In this document: piece after piece, positions 7,390 through 17,602 of the stretch | Position numbering within the stretch: position 1 is the stretch's first letter | Layout: each line of letters opens with the position of its first letter | NCBI RefSeq assembly: GCF_018304945.1 | Contig: NZ_JAGQEE010000006.1 | Span: 248,001-312,000 of the forward strand | Direction of reading: 5' to 3' | DNA: 64,000 nucleotides | Source of the DNA: Collimonas humicola | GTDB lineage: Bacteria > Pseudomonadota > Gammaproteobacteria > Burkholderiales > Burkholderiaceae_D | The notes under the pieces: model-generated | What the model was told of the DNA's origin: nothing | Database searches by the model: none | Seen by the model: the letters and a program-made list of their open reading frames with translations, nothing else | Made by a program: the position numbers and the translations under genes

Positions 7390-10146
7390 TCATGATCCGG
7401 CGGTCTTGAAAGTCTCGGCCCACAATTGCTTTACTACCGAAACCTCCGTAGCTATGCGGCTTGCCGCCACGCGCGCCCTTTCTTCTCCCTGCAAGCGCCC
7501 CTGATGCTGCAATTTGCGGAAGGTCCGGTAGGCGTCGGCCACCGCGCCGGCCAGCACCGCATCGATCAAGCCCAGTTCGCCGCACAGTTTCAGCAGCGCA
7601 ATATTGCCGATGTCGGCGGTCAGCTGAGGATAGTCGGCGGCGTGGCGCAAGATCAGGAATTGCACCAGGAATTCGATGTCGATCATGCCGCCGGCGTCGT
7701 GCTTGAGATCGAAACGCTCGCTGCGGTTCGGATGCGCATCGCGCATTTTCTGGCGCATTTCCAGTACTTCGGCCTGCAGGCGGGCGGCGTCGCGCACCTG
7801 GCGCAAGACCTCCACACGCAGGGTCTCGAAACGCTCGCCGATGGCGGCGTCGCCGGCGCAGAAGCGCGCCCGCGTCAGCGCCTGGTGCTCCCACAGCCAG
7901 GCCGATTCGCGCTGGTATTTTTCGAACTTGCCGAACGATGACACCAGCAAGCCGCTGGCGCCGTCGGGGCGCAGCGCGATGTCGATGTCGAACAGGATGC
8001 CGGCCGAGGTGTGGCTGGTCATCCAGGTGATGAAGCGTTGCGCCAGCTTGGCGTACAGGCCGGGGCCGTCCTGGTCCTCGTCGTCGTACAGGAACACCAC
8101 ATCCAGGTCGGAGACGTAGCCGAGTTCCTTGCCGCCCAGCTTGCCGTAGGCGATCACGGTGAACAGCGGGATTTCGCGGTGGCGCGCCGGCATCATGTTC
8201 CAGATCGCCTGCACCGTGGCCGCCACCAGGGCATCCGCCAGGCTCGACAGATGGTCGGCCAGCGCCTCGATGCTGAGCATGCCTTCCAGGTCCTGCGCCA
8301 GCAAGCGGAACTGCTGGGCATGATGCATCTCGCGCAGCAGGTCCATCTGGCGTTCGGTATCGCCGGGCGCCGTTTCCAGCTGGCGCCGGCATTCCAGGGC
8401 AAACGCCGGCCAGTCCGGCGCTGCGTTGAGGCTGCGCGGATCGAGCAGTTCGTCCAGCAGGATCGGATGCTGGGTCAGGTATTTGGCAGCCCAGTCGCTG
8501 GCGCTGATCATGCGGATCACGCGGTGCAGGGTGGCCGGATATTCGGTCAGCAGCGCCAGGTAGGCGGCGCGGCGCGCGATCGCCTCGAGAAAATCCAGCA
8601 GCCGGTTCAAGGTCGGCAGGTGGCGCTCAGGCTCGGGGATCGCCGCCACTACCGGCAGCGCCGCATTGACCAGCGCCAGCAGGCGGCCGCGGCTGCTGAC
8701 GGGCAGGTTTTGCACGCGCGTCGATTGCCAGGTGGACGCCAGCCGCTGCGCCGCCGCCGAGGCGTCGGAAAAGCCGCAATGGGTGAGGACGATGGTGATG
8801 GTTTCGTGATTGTCGCTTTCGCTCAGGGTATGCAGCACATTGTCGGCGTCGTCCCAGTCTTTCTGCGGATTGCGCTCCTGTTGCTTGTCGTTGAAGATGT
8901 CGGCGAACTGGGCATCGACCAGCGTGCGGTGCTGGTCGAGCACCTGCATCAATGCCGGCACGTCGGCAAAGCCCATGGCCTGGGCGATGATCAGGCAATC
9001 CGCGTCATTGGTCGGGAAGGTATGGGTTTGCGCATCGTCCAGGTATTGCAGGCGGTGTTCCAGGTTGCGCAGGAAGTCGTAGGCTGCCAGCAGCTTGTCG
9101 ACCACCTCGGCGTCGAGCAGGTTCTTGCAGGCCAGGGTGCGCAAGGTGGCGCGGGTGGAACGGTCGCGCAGCTCGGCGTCGCGGCCGCCCCGGATCAGCT
9201 GGAACACCTGCGCCAGGAATTCGATTTCGCGGATGCCGCCGCGGCCGAGCTTGACGTTGTTGCTGCGTTCCGGATGCAGTGCTTCCAGGCGCTTGACCTC
9301 GGTATGGATCTGCGCATGCATGGAGCGCATGGCGTCGATCGAACCGTAGTCCAGGTAACGGCGGAAGACGAAAGGGCGGCTGATGTTGGCCAGCGTGGCG
9401 ATATCTTCAGCGCGGCCGGTGAGGGCGCGCGCCTTGCACCAGGCATAGCGCTCCCATTCGCGGCCCTGGGTCACCAGATAGGTTTCCACCATATTGAAAC
9501 TGGCCACCAGCGGCCCCGAGGCGCCGTTAGGGCGCAGCGCCATGTCGACCCGGAAGGTAAAGCCGTCTTCAGTGATTTCGGACAGGGCGCCGATCAGCTT
9601 CTTGCCCAGCCGGGTGAAGAATTCGTGATTCGACAAGCTGCGCTGGTCGGCGCCGGCAGGCTGGGTGTCGCCATCTTCCGGATAGGCGAAAATCAGGTCG
9701 ATATCGGAAGAGACGTTGAGTTCGCAGCCGCCCAGCTTGCCCATGCCGAGCACGATCAGCTCCTGCGGCTGGCCCGATTCTTCGCCCTGCGGCACGCCAT
9801 GCAGCGCCACCATGTCGGCGGTCAGCGCAGCCAGGTGGGTCTGCACCGCGAACTCGGCGAAATGCGTGACTGCGCTGACCACTTCATTCAGGTCGGCGAG
9901 GCCGCGCAAATCGCGCTCGATCAGGGTGCACACCAGCAGGTTGCGCAGGCGGCGCATGGCGCGCGGTAACGGCATGCCGGAATCTGTTTCTTTTTGTAAC
10001 AACTGCTTTAGCAGCGCCGGGCTGAGGGTTAACCTTGCGGCTGAGGCCGCCAGCTGGGCGACCCGCTCGGCGCGTCCTGTTTCGGCATTGATCCAGCGCG
10101 TATAGAAGCGGGAGGCGGCGGTGCTGCTGATGAGGGATGGAGTCAC
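7390..10146 (-). CDS. glnE: Glutamine synthetase adenylyltransferase / adenylyl-removing enzyme
   Basis: This bifunctional nucleotidyltransferase adenylylates and deadenylylates glutamine synthetase according to nitrogen status, under PII control. Two GlnE nucleotidyltransferase domains are seen: GMGKLGGCELNVSSDIDLIFAYP (first) and AYGKLGGKELGYVSDLDVVFLYDD (second), each with the G-S-DxD signature and a following GlnD-PII-uridylyltransferase-like helical domain. GTG at 10146 (VTPSLISSTAASRFY) gives 918 residues; a GTG at 10248 would add 34 low-complexity, Lys-rich residues, and neither has a strong Shine-Dalgarno. The gene is divergent from yhdP. Confidence 0.95.
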   Translation of the reverse strand: MTPSLISSTAASRFYTRWINAETGRAERVAQLAASAARLTLSPALLKQLLQKETDSGMPLPRAMRRLRNLLVCTLIERDLRGLADLNEVVSAVTHFAEFAVQTHLAALTADMVALHGVPQGEESGQPQELIVLGMGKLGGCELNVSSDIDLIFAYPEDGDTQPAGADQRSLSNHEFFTRLGKKLIGALSEITEDGFTFRVDMALRPNGASGPLVASFNMVETYLVTQGREWERYAWCKARALTGRAEDIATLANISRPFVFRRYLDYGSIDAMRSMHAQIHTEVKRLEALHPERSNNVKLGRGGIREIEFLAQVFQLIRGGRDAELRDRSTRATLRTLACKNLLDAEVVDKLLAAYDFLRNLEHRLQYLDDAQTHTFPTNDADCLIIAQAMGFADVPALMQVLDQHRTLVDAQFADIFNDKQQERNPQKDWDDADNVLHTLSESDNHETITIVLTHCGFSDASAAAQRLASTWQSTRVQNLPVSSRGRLLALVNAALPVVAAIPEPERHLPTLNRLLDFLEAIARRAAYLALLTEYPATLHRVIRMISASDWAAKYLTQHPILLDELLDPRSLNAAPDWPAFALECRRQLETAPGDTERQMDLLREMHHAQQFRLLAQDLEGMLSIEALADHLSSLADALVAATVQAIWNMMPARHREIPLFTVIAYGKLGGKELGYVSDLDVVFLYDDEDQDGPGLYAKLAQRFITWMTSHTSAGILFDIDIALRPDGASGLLVSSFGKFEKYQRESAWLWEHQALTRARFCAGDAAIGERFETLRVEVLRQVRDAARLQAEVLEMRQKMRDAHPNRSERFDLKHDAGGMIDIEFLVQFLILRHAADYPQLTADIGNIALLKLCGELGLIDAVLAGAVADAYRTFRKLQHQGRLQGEERARVAASRIATEVSVVKQLWAETFKTAGS

Positions 10147-10380
10147 GGGTCTGAACGGTAAATGAAGCGAATTGAAAGGAAAATGGGCGCCCAGCGCCGG
10201 CCTTTTTGTTTTTTTAGCTATCTCGGGCTTTTTTAGCGATATCGGCACTGATCCATGCGAACATACGGGCTGGCAGCTTGTCGAACCTGAACAGCAACAG
10301 GCGCAGCTTGCCGCACTGGAATCAATCAGATGCTGTCATCTTATTCTATCTTGAGCTCTCTATTTTACCGATTCTGATTG

Positions 10381-13300
10381 ATGTTGGAACAACAACCAAA
10401 TTTACCGCCAGCTAGCCGACTTGCAATCTGCTGGCGCGCCGGAATTGCCACCTACAAGCACCTGAACCTGGTAACGCACCACTTGCTGGGCGCCTTGCTG
10501 AAGCTGCTGATCGTGGCGTATTTCCTGTTTTGCGGGCTGTTCCTCGGTTTGCGCTACGTGGTGCTGCCGAATATCGGCTACTACAAGGCGGAAGTCGAGC
10601 AAATCGCCAGCAAGGCTGCCGGCAACCCGATTTCGATCGGCGCCTTGCAAGCATCCTGGCACGGTTTGCAGCCGCACCTGACCTTGGACAACGTGGTCAT
10701 CCACGATAAAGGCGGCCAGGCAGCGCTGACCTTGCCGCAGGTGGCGGCGACCATTTCGTGGCGCTCGCTGCTGGTGGGCGGGGTCAGGCTGGCGGCGCTG
10801 GAAATCAACAGCCCGGATCTGCAGATCGAGCGCGATACGCAGGGCAATCTGTTCGTCGGCGGCATCCTGGTCAATTCCAAGGAAAAGAACGACGGCGCGG
10901 GCGCCGAATGGCTGCTGGCGCAGCACCGGATTGTCATCCGCAATGGCCAGCTGCGCTGGCGCGACGATCTGCGCAAGGCGCCTGAACTGACGCTTACCAA
11001 TATTGATCTGGTTTTGCAGAACCGCTGGCGCCGCCATCAGTTGTCGGTGCGGGCGACGCCGCCGGCCGCATTTGCCGCGCCGCTCGATGTGCGCGCCAAT
11101 TTCGTCCATCCGGTATTCGCGCAGAAAACCGCCGACGTCAAACGCTGGACCGGTACGCTGTATGCCAATCTGCACGATACCGATCTGGCGGTCTGGAAAG
11201 ACTATTTCGATTACCCGCTGGAATTGACGCAGGGCAGGGGCTCGCTGCAAGCCTGGCTCGATCTCGACCATGCCAAGGTGAGCAACTTTACCGCCGATCT
11301 GCAACTGACCGATTTGTCGATGCGGCTGCGGCGCGATTTGCAGCCGCTGGCGCTGGAAAATGTCAGCGGCCGCGTATCCGCCCGTGAAATGCTGGGGCAG
11401 CAGCCGTTGCTGCAGGACGATGCCGCGGCTTTCGGCGCCAACGGCCATGCCATCGAGCTCACCGATTTTTCCCTGAAGACGGCGGATGGCCTGACGCTGC
11501 CGCGCACCAGCATCAGCGAAACCTATGCGCCGGCGCAGGGCAAGGCGGGGGAGAAATATACCTTGCAGGCCAAGGCATTGGATCTGCAGACCCTGGCCAG
11601 CTTTGCCCAGCGCCTGCCGCTGACGGCGCCGCAGATCAAGATGATCGACGACTTTGCGCCGCGCGGCCAGCTGCGCGATTTTTCCGCGCAATGGCAGGGT
11701 GCTTATCCGGCCATTACCGCCTACAGCGCAAAGGGCCGCTTCGAGGGCCTGACCATCAACCCGCAGCCGCCGCGCGCGGCCCAGCCGAAGACCGCCAGCC
11801 AGCCGGCGCAGGCTGCGGTGCCTGGCATTCCCGGGGTCGATAACCTGAGCGGCAGCATCAATGCCAACCAGGATGGCGGCAGCCTGAACCTGGCGTCGGA
11901 AAAAATGCAGTTGAATCTGCCCGGATTTTTTGAGGATCCCTTGCTGCCGTTCGACAAACTGGATATGAAAGCCAGCTGGGCCTTCCAGCAAAAGAATGTG
12001 CTGCTGAAGATCGACAGCATGGATTTCGTCCAGGATGGCGTGGTGGGTTCCCTGTCGGGCAGCCATCTGCTGCCTATGCAGGACCGGCACGGCGTCGCGC
12101 TGGGGATGATCGACATGAGCGCCACCCTGAGCGGATTCGACCTCAAGAAAATCGGCCGCTATCTGCCTATCCATACGCCGGAACACCTGCATAACTGGCT
12201 GGTCGGCGCGCTGAAGGAAGGCAGTGCCAAGGACGTGGCGATCAAGATCAAGGGCGACCTGGCTGATTTTCCATTCCGCACGGATACGCCGAACGCCAAG
12301 CCGAAGGGCGAGTTCAGCGTCGCCGGCAAAATAGAAAACGGCACGCTGGAATATGAGCCCGGCCATTTCGGCCAGGATGGCAAGCAACCGCTGTGGCCCT
12401 TGCTGGAAAAAATAGACGGCACCTTTTCCCTGGAGCGTACGCGCCTGCAGATCAAGGCAGCCAGCGCCCAGACCTCGGCGGTCGGCGTGAGCGAGGTCAC
12501 CGCCACGGTGCCGGACCTGTCGTCGCACGACGAGATGCTGATAATCGACGGCAATGCCGCCGGCGCCTTGCAGGACTTCCTGCAATTCACTAACAATAGT
12601 CCGGTGCTGCACTGGATCGATGGCTTTACCAGCGAATCGCAAGGCAAGGGCAACGCCAAGCTGCAGCTGAACCTGCAAATACCGCTGGCGCATGCGATCG
12701 ACACCAAGGTTACCGGCGTCCTGCAGTTCCTCAACAATGACGTAGTCTTGCAAAAGATCATTCCGCCTATCGCCAATGCCAGCGGCAAGCTTGAATTCAA
12801 TGAAAAGGGCTTCAACCTGAACGGCATCAAGGGCAACCTGCTGGGCGGCCCGGTGCAGGCCAGCGGCGGCACCCAGCCGGATCGCCAGACCGTGATCAAG
12901 ATCGAAGGCACTGGCGGGATCGACGGTTTGCGCGCGATGTATCCCTATCCGGCGATGCAAAAGCTGCTGTCCCATGCCAGCGGCAACAGCCGCTACAGCG
13001 CGACCGTCGCGGTCCGCGACCATCATCCGGAACTGCTGATCGAATCCAGCCTGCAGGGCATCGCCCTGGATTTCCCGGAACCGCTGCGCAAGAGCGTCAA
13101 CGATGCCATGCCGCTGAAATTCGAGTGGCTGGGCGTCGCCTCCGACGATGCCGCAACAGCCCGCGATGAGCTCCGGCTGGCGCTGGGCTCCGGCATTGTC
13201 GCGCGTTATCAGCGGCAAAAGCCGGTGGCCAAGGCTGAGAATGGCGTTGCCGCTCCGGTGAGCAAGGCGGCCGACTGGAAGGTGGTGCGCGGCGGCATCG

Positions 13301-14589
13301 GCATCAATACGCCGGCGCCGGAACCGGACAGCGGGCTGGCGATCAACCTCAATGCCAAGACGCTCAACCTGGATGCCTGGAACAACCTGGCCAGCGCCTT
13401 GAACGAGAGCAGCGCCGCGAAGGCGGGCGAGGAATCGGCCTTGGCCGGCGTGGCGCAATATGCGGAACCGAGCCTGGTGTCGGTGCGCGCCAACCAGCTG
13501 GTGTTGCTGGGCAAGACGCTGGACAACGTGGTGGTGGGCGCCTCGCACCAGAAGAATGCCTGGCAGGTCAATATCGATTCCAAACAAGCTTCCGGCTATG
13601 TCACCTGGAGCGCATCGCCCAGCGGCCGCGGTCTCGGCAAGGTGACTGCGCGCCTGTCCTCGCTGATCATTCCGCAGGGCGGCGAATCGGATGTCGGCGA
13701 GGTGCTGGAGGGCAAGGGAGGCTCTACTCAGATTCCGGGGCTGGACATTGTCGCCGACGATTTCCAGCTGCTCGGCAAGAAGCTCGGACGGCTGGAGCTG
13801 AGCGCCAACAATGTGCGCGCCAATGTCGGCAGCGAATGGCGCATCCATAAACTGTCGATCAAGAATCCGGACGCTGAATTGAAGGCCGACGGCAAATGGA
13901 CCACGGTCGACGGCGACAACACTACCAGCCTGACCTATGCCATGGATATCACCGACGCCGGCAAGCTGCTGGATCGTTTCGGATTCGCCCACGTGCTGCG
14001 CGCCGCCAAGGGACGCATGGATGGCGAGGTCAGCTGGAAGGGGTTACCGTTTACCATGGATATCCCGTCGCTCTCGGGCCAGGTCAACCTGGACATGGCT
14101 TCCGGCCAGTTCCTGAAAGTCGATCCCGGCGCCGCCAAGCTGCTGGGCGTGCTGAGCCTGCAATCCCTGCCGCGCCGGCTGACCCTGGATTTCCGCGACA
14201 TCTTTTCCGAGGGCTTCGCCTTCGACAGCGTGGTTGGGACCGCCACGATTGCGCAGGGCAAGGCGCATACCGACAACTTCAAGATGCGCGGCGTCAGCGC
14301 CACCGTATTGATGGACGGCGTCGCCGATATTGCAAGGGAAACCCAGGACCTGCACGTGGCGGTGCTGCCGGAAATCAATGCCGGCACCGCTTCGGTGGTG
14401 GCGCTGGCGATCAATCCGGTGATCGGTATCGGCACTTTCCTGGCGCAGCTGTTCCTGCGCGACCCGCTGATGAGAGCTTTTACCTTTGAATATAATATTA
14501 CCGGCGGCTGGACCGATCCCGTGGTGACTAAGATCGACCACAAGGCAGACGCCCCGGCGGCCACGCCGGAACTGTCGTCCGGTCGCTAA
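10381..14589 (+). CDS. yhdP: YhdP-family AsmA-like envelope protein
   Basis: 1402 residues, a very long inner-membrane-anchored periplasmic protein of the YhdP family, implicated in phospholipid transport to the outer membrane in E. coli. One membrane segment is near residues 36-58 (LKLLIVAYFLFCGLFLGLRY), followed by a DUF3971-like region with repeating beta-rich segments and a C-terminal AsmA-like portion (residues 1180-1390). It is somewhat longer than E. coli YhdP (1266). The ATG at 10381 was preferred to the adjacent TTG. It overlaps nothing upstream and runs directly into the nitrilase-family gene. Confidence 0.9.
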   Translation: MLEQQPNLPPASRLAICWRAGIATYKHLNLVTHHLLGALLKLLIVAYFLFCGLFLGLRYVVLPNIGYYKAEVEQIASKAAGNPISIGALQASWHGLQPHLTLDNVVIHDKGGQAALTLPQVAATISWRSLLVGGVRLAALEINSPDLQIERDTQGNLFVGGILVNSKEKNDGAGAEWLLAQHRIVIRNGQLRWRDDLRKAPELTLTNIDLVLQNRWRRHQLSVRATPPAAFAAPLDVRANFVHPVFAQKTADVKRWTGTLYANLHDTDLAVWKDYFDYPLELTQGRGSLQAWLDLDHAKVSNFTADLQLTDLSMRLRRDLQPLALENVSGRVSAREMLGQQPLLQDDAAAFGANGHAIELTDFSLKTADGLTLPRTSISETYAPAQGKAGEKYTLQAKALDLQTLASFAQRLPLTAPQIKMIDDFAPRGQLRDFSAQWQGAYPAITAYSAKGRFEGLTINPQPPRAAQPKTASQPAQAAVPGIPGVDNLSGSINANQDGGSLNLASEKMQLNLPGFFEDPLLPFDKLDMKASWAFQQKNVLLKIDSMDFVQDGVVGSLSGSHLLPMQDRHGVALGMIDMSATLSGFDLKKIGRYLPIHTPEHLHNWLVGALKEGSAKDVAIKIKGDLADFPFRTDTPNAKPKGEFSVAGKIENGTLEYEPGHFGQDGKQPLWPLLEKIDGTFSLERTRLQIKAASAQTSAVGVSEVTATVPDLSSHDEMLIIDGNAAGALQDFLQFTNNSPVLHWIDGFTSESQGKGNAKLQLNLQIPLAHAIDTKVTGVLQFLNNDVVLQKIIPPIANASGKLEFNEKGFNLNGIKGNLLGGPVQASGGTQPDRQTVIKIEGTGGIDGLRAMYPYPAMQKLLSHASGNSRYSATVAVRDHHPELLIESSLQGIALDFPEPLRKSVNDAMPLKFEWLGVASDDAATARDELRLALGSGIVARYQRQKPVAKAENGVAAPVSKAADWKVVRGGIGINTPAPEPDSGLAINLNAKTLNLDAWNNLASALNESSAAKAGEESALAGVAQYAEPSLVSVRANQLVLLGKTLDNVVVGASHQKNAWQVNIDSKQASGYVTWSASPSGRGLGKVTARLSSLIIPQGGESDVGEVLEGKGGSTQIPGLDIVADDFQLLGKKLGRLELSANNVRANVGSEWRIHKLSIKNPDAELKADGKWTTVDGDNTTSLTYAMDITDAGKLLDRFGFAHVLRAAKGRMDGEVSWKGLPFTMDIPSLSGQVNLDMASGQFLKVDPGAAKLLGVLSLQSLPRRLTLDFRDIFSEGFAFDSVVGTATIAQGKAHTDNFKMRGVSATVLMDGVADIARETQDLHVAVLPEINAGTASVVALAINPVIGIGTFLAQLFLRDPLMRAFTFEYNITGGWTDPVVTKIDHKADAPAATPELSSGR

Positions 14590-14642
14590 TGCCGGGCAGC
14601 CGTCCCGTATCGTTTGCCGCTTCAGAGCAGGAGTGCAGAGCC

Positions 14643-15500
14643 ATGAGTCAAGCCGATAATCAAGCCAATAATCAAGCCAATTCGCCGCCAGACCGTTCAA
14701 GCGGATTCCAGGTCGCCGCCGTCCAGATGGTGTCGACGCCGGTGCTGGAAGAAAATTTCAATACTGCGCGCCGCCTGGTGGCCGAGGCCGCCGGCCAGGG
14801 CGCGCAGCTGGTGCTGCTGCCGGAATACTGGCCGATCATGGGCATGCATGAAACCGATAAGCTGACCTGTGCCGAAGCGCTCGGCCAGGGTCCGATCCAG
14901 AACCTGATGGCCCAGCTGGCGGAGCAGCACGGCATCTGGCTGATCGGCGGCACCTTGCCGATGATCGCCAACGAAGCCGGCAAGGTGCTCAACACCACGT
15001 TGGTGTATGGCCCGCAAGGCCAGCGCGTCAGCCGCTACGACAAGATCCATCTGTTCAGTTTCACCAAAGGCGCGGAATCGTATGATGAAGCGCGCACCAT
15101 CGTGTACGGCGACGATGTCGTTAGTTTCCAGGCGCCGTTCGGCAAGGTCGGCTTGTCGGTCTGCTACGACCTGCGTTTCCCCGAGTTGTACCGCGCGCTG
15201 GGCGACTGCACGCTGATCGTGGTGCCGGCGGCCTTTACCTATACCACCGGCAATGCCCACTGGGAAACATTGCTGCGCGCACGCGCCATTGAAAACCAGT
15301 GCTATGTGCTGGCCGCGGCGCAAGGCGGCATACATCCCAACGGCCGCCGCACCTGGGGCCACAGCATGCTGATCGACCCATGGGGCGAAGTTAAATCGGT
15401 GCTGGCCGAGGGAGAAGGACTTGTCAGCGGCAGCATCGACCCCCATTTCCTTAAGGGAGTGCGAGAGAGCCTGCCTGCATTGCTGCACCGTAAGTTATAG
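14643..15500 (+). CDS. Nitrilase-superfamily amidase (deaminated glutathione amidase / omega-amidase type)
   Basis: 285 residues. The Glu-Lys-Cys triad of the carbon-nitrogen hydrolase family is present: [16 protein letters not shown] and [13 protein letters not shown]. The last motif is typical of the Nit1/YbeM branch, which hydrolyses deaminated glutathione or omega-amides. The ATG at 14643 (MSQADNQ) follows AGGAG by 9 bases; an in-frame ATG at 14589 overlaps the yhdP stop and is less likely. Residues 1-20 are Asn/Gln-rich and look disordered. It follows yhdP and precedes tldD on the same strand, an order I recall from related beta-proteobacteria. Confidence 0.9.
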   Translation: MSQADNQANNQANSPPDRSSGFQVAAVQMVSTPVLEENFNTARRLVAEAAGQGAQLVLLPEYWPIMGMHETDKLTCAEALGQGPIQNLMAQLAEQHGIWLIGGTLPMIANEAGKVLNTTLVYGPQGQRVSRYDKIHLFSFTKGAESYDEARTIVYGDDVVSFQAPFGKVGLSVCYDLRFPELYRALGDCTLIVVPAAFTYTTGNAHWETLLRARAIENQCYVLAAAQGGIHPNGRRTWGHSMLIDPWGEVKSVLAEGEGLVSGSIDPHFLKGVRESLPALLHRKL

Positions 15501-15639
15501 TCATTGTTGGCGATTCGCTATCTTTCGCCGGGCTGCCGAGACGCCCCAAGGGGCCGCCAATGCACCATGCGCGGCCGGATGCTCTACAATCCGCACTAAG
15601 GCCACCCGCATTAACTCCACCCTATATAGCCGGAATACC

Positions 15640-17100
15640 ATGAAACCATTTGAACCAAACCTGGGCACTTTAGCCATCGCTCGCGATATTTTACTGACGC
15701 CGTTCGGGCTGGACGAGTCGAGCTTGCTGAAAGCGCTGGGGACTATGTTCACCCATAAGGTCGATTACGCCGACCTGTACTTCCAGTTCACCAAGAGCGA
15801 GGGCTGGAGCCTGGAAGAGGGCATCGTCAAGACCGGCAGTTTCTCTATCGACCAGGGCGTCGGCGTACGGGCGATTTCCGGCGACAAGACGGCGTTTTCC
15901 TATTCCGATGAAATTTCCGAGCGTGCGCTGCACGACGCCGCAGTGGCGACGCGCACCATCGCGCGCCAAGGCGCAGGCAAGATCAAGATCGCCGCCGGCA
16001 TGCAGCAAAGCGGCGGCCGTTCGCTGTATCTGCCGCACGACCCGCTGGTGTCGATGGACGCCACCGAGAAAGTCAAGTTGCTGGAGCGGGTGGAACGCAT
16101 GGCGCGCGCCAAGGATCCGCGCGTGGTGCAGGTCATGGCCGGCCTGGCGGCGGAATACGATGTGGTGCTGGTGGCGCGCAGCGACGGCGTCATCGCCGCC
16201 GATATCCGGCCATTGGTGCGGCTGTCGGTGACGGTCATCGTCGAACAGAACGGCCGCCGCGAAACCGGCAGCAGCGGCGGCGGCGGCCGCTATAGCTACG
16301 ACTATTTCAGCGACGCCCTGATCGGGCAATATGCCGAGGATGCGGTTTCTTCCGCACTGGTCAACCTGGACGCGCGTCCGGCACCGGCAGGTCCGATGAC
16401 AGTAGTGCTCGGCCCTGGCTGGCCCGGCATCCTGCTGCACGAAGCAATCGGCCACGGCCTTGAAGGCGACTTTAACCGCAAAGGCTCAAGCACCTTCTCC
16501 GGCCGCATCGGCGAGCGCGTCGCCGCCAAGGGCGTCACCGTGGTCGACGACGGCACCATCGCCGACCGCCGCGGTTCGCTGAACATCGACGACGAAGGCA
16601 ATCCCAGCCAGTGCACCACCCTGATTGAAGACGGCATTCTGAAGGGCTATATCCAGGACACCATGAACGCCCGCCTGATGAAGATGCCGGTCACCGGCAA
16701 TGCGCGCCGCGAGTCGTTCGCCCATCTGCCGATGCCGCGCATGACCAATACCTACATGCTGGCCGGCGACAAGGATCCGGCGGAGATCCTCGCATCGGTG
16801 AAAAACGGCTTGTACGCGGTCAATTTCGGCGGCGGCCAGGTCGACATCACCAACGGCAAGTTCGTGTTCTCGGCCAGCGAAGCCTACATGATCGAAAACG
16901 GCAAGGTCACCTATCCGGTCAAGGGCGCAACCCTGATCGGCAACGGTCCTGACGTCTTGAACCGGGTCTCCATGATCGGCAGCGACATGCAGCTCGATCC
17001 GGGCGTCGGCGTGTGCGGCAAGGAAGGCCAGAGCGTGCCGGTAGGCGTCGGCCAGCCGACCCTGCGCATCGATGGCGTGACCGTCGGCGGGACGGCCTGA
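15640..17100 (+). CDS. tldD: Metalloprotease TldD
   Basis: 486 residues (E. coli TldD 481). The zinc motif HEAIGH at 267-272 and the downstream [10 protein letters not shown] are the TldD signature; the C-terminal part has [20 protein letters not shown]. TldD acts with TldE/PmbA as a cytoplasmic protease on unfolded peptides; the partner gene is not in this window. ATG at 15640 was chosen because it aligns with the family start ([19 protein letters not shown]); the frame is open further upstream but overlaps the amidase gene. A TATATA box at 15623-15628 sits only 11 bases before the ATG. Confidence 0.95.
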   Translation: MKPFEPNLGTLAIARDILLTPFGLDESSLLKALGTMFTHKVDYADLYFQFTKSEGWSLEEGIVKTGSFSIDQGVGVRAISGDKTAFSYSDEISERALHDAAVATRTIARQGAGKIKIAAGMQQSGGRSLYLPHDPLVSMDATEKVKLLERVERMARAKDPRVVQVMAGLAAEYDVVLVARSDGVIAADIRPLVRLSVTVIVEQNGRRETGSSGGGGRYSYDYFSDALIGQYAEDAVSSALVNLDARPAPAGPMTVVLGPGWPGILLHEAIGHGLEGDFNRKGSSTFSGRIGERVAAKGVTVVDDGTIADRRGSLNIDDEGNPSQCTTLIEDGILKGYIQDTMNARLMKMPVTGNARRESFAHLPMPRMTNTYMLAGDKDPAEILASVKNGLYAVNFGGGQVDITNGKFVFSASEAYMIENGKVTYPVKGATLIGNGPDVLNRVSMIGSDMQLDPGVGVCGKEGQSVPVGVGQPTLRIDGVTVGGTA

Positions 17101-17104
17101 CAAG

Positions 17105-17587
17105 ATGGCGCAACCAGCATTGATGCAATGGCGCTGGCTGCCGTTCCAGGACTTGAGCGCCGCGCAATTGTATGCGGCGATGCAATTGCGCCAGCGTGTG
17201 TTCGTGGTGGAGCAAACCTGCGTATTCCTCGATGCCGATGGTCTCGACCAGGAAGCCTGGCATGGCCTGGGATATCTGCCGGACGGCGGGCTGGGCGCGT
17301 ATGCGCGCATCGTGCCGCCGGGTAAAGCCTTTCACCTGCCGTCGATAGGGCGGGTAGTCACTGCGCCGGAACTGCGCGGCAAGAGCGCAGGCCATGAGCT
17401 GATGCAGCAGGCGATGGCGCAGACCGCAAAGCTGTTCCCCGGGCAGGACGTCAAGATCGGAGCGCAAGCGCACCTGCAGCGCTTTTATGGCCGTTTTGGC
17501 TTCGCAGCGGTCGGCGAGCTGTACGACGAAGACGGCATTGCGCACATCCACATGATTGCGCCGCCGGCTGCCCTTGCGGCAACGTAA
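17105..17587 (+). CDS. elaA: ElaA-family GNAT acetyltransferase
   Basis: 160 residues matching the ElaA family: WRWLPFQDLSAAQLYAAMQLRQRVFVVEQ at the N-terminus, then YARIVPPGK, IGRVVTAPELRGKSAGHELM (acetyl-CoA loop) and AQAHLQRFYGRFGF. ElaA proteins are small GNAT enzymes of poorly defined substrate. It starts 4 bases after the tldD stop, so it is likely co-transcribed. An internal ATG at 17123 is an alternative start. Confidence 0.9.
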   Translation: MAQPALMQWRWLPFQDLSAAQLYAAMQLRQRVFVVEQTCVFLDADGLDQEAWHGLGYLPDGGLGAYARIVPPGKAFHLPSIGRVVTAPELRGKSAGHELMQQAMAQTAKLFPGQDVKIGAQAHLQRFYGRFGFAAVGELYDEDGIAHIHMIAPPAALAAT

Positions 17588-17602
17588 TCATAAGGATGCT
17601 GA

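Noticed and set aside
8011-9969. A 652-codon open frame on the plus strand
   Set aside because: Antisense to glnE, low-complexity composition, no motif.
10402-13992. A 1196-codon open frame on the minus strand
   Set aside because: It is antisense to yhdP, has no recognisable domain and reflects the GC-rich third codon position of the real gene.
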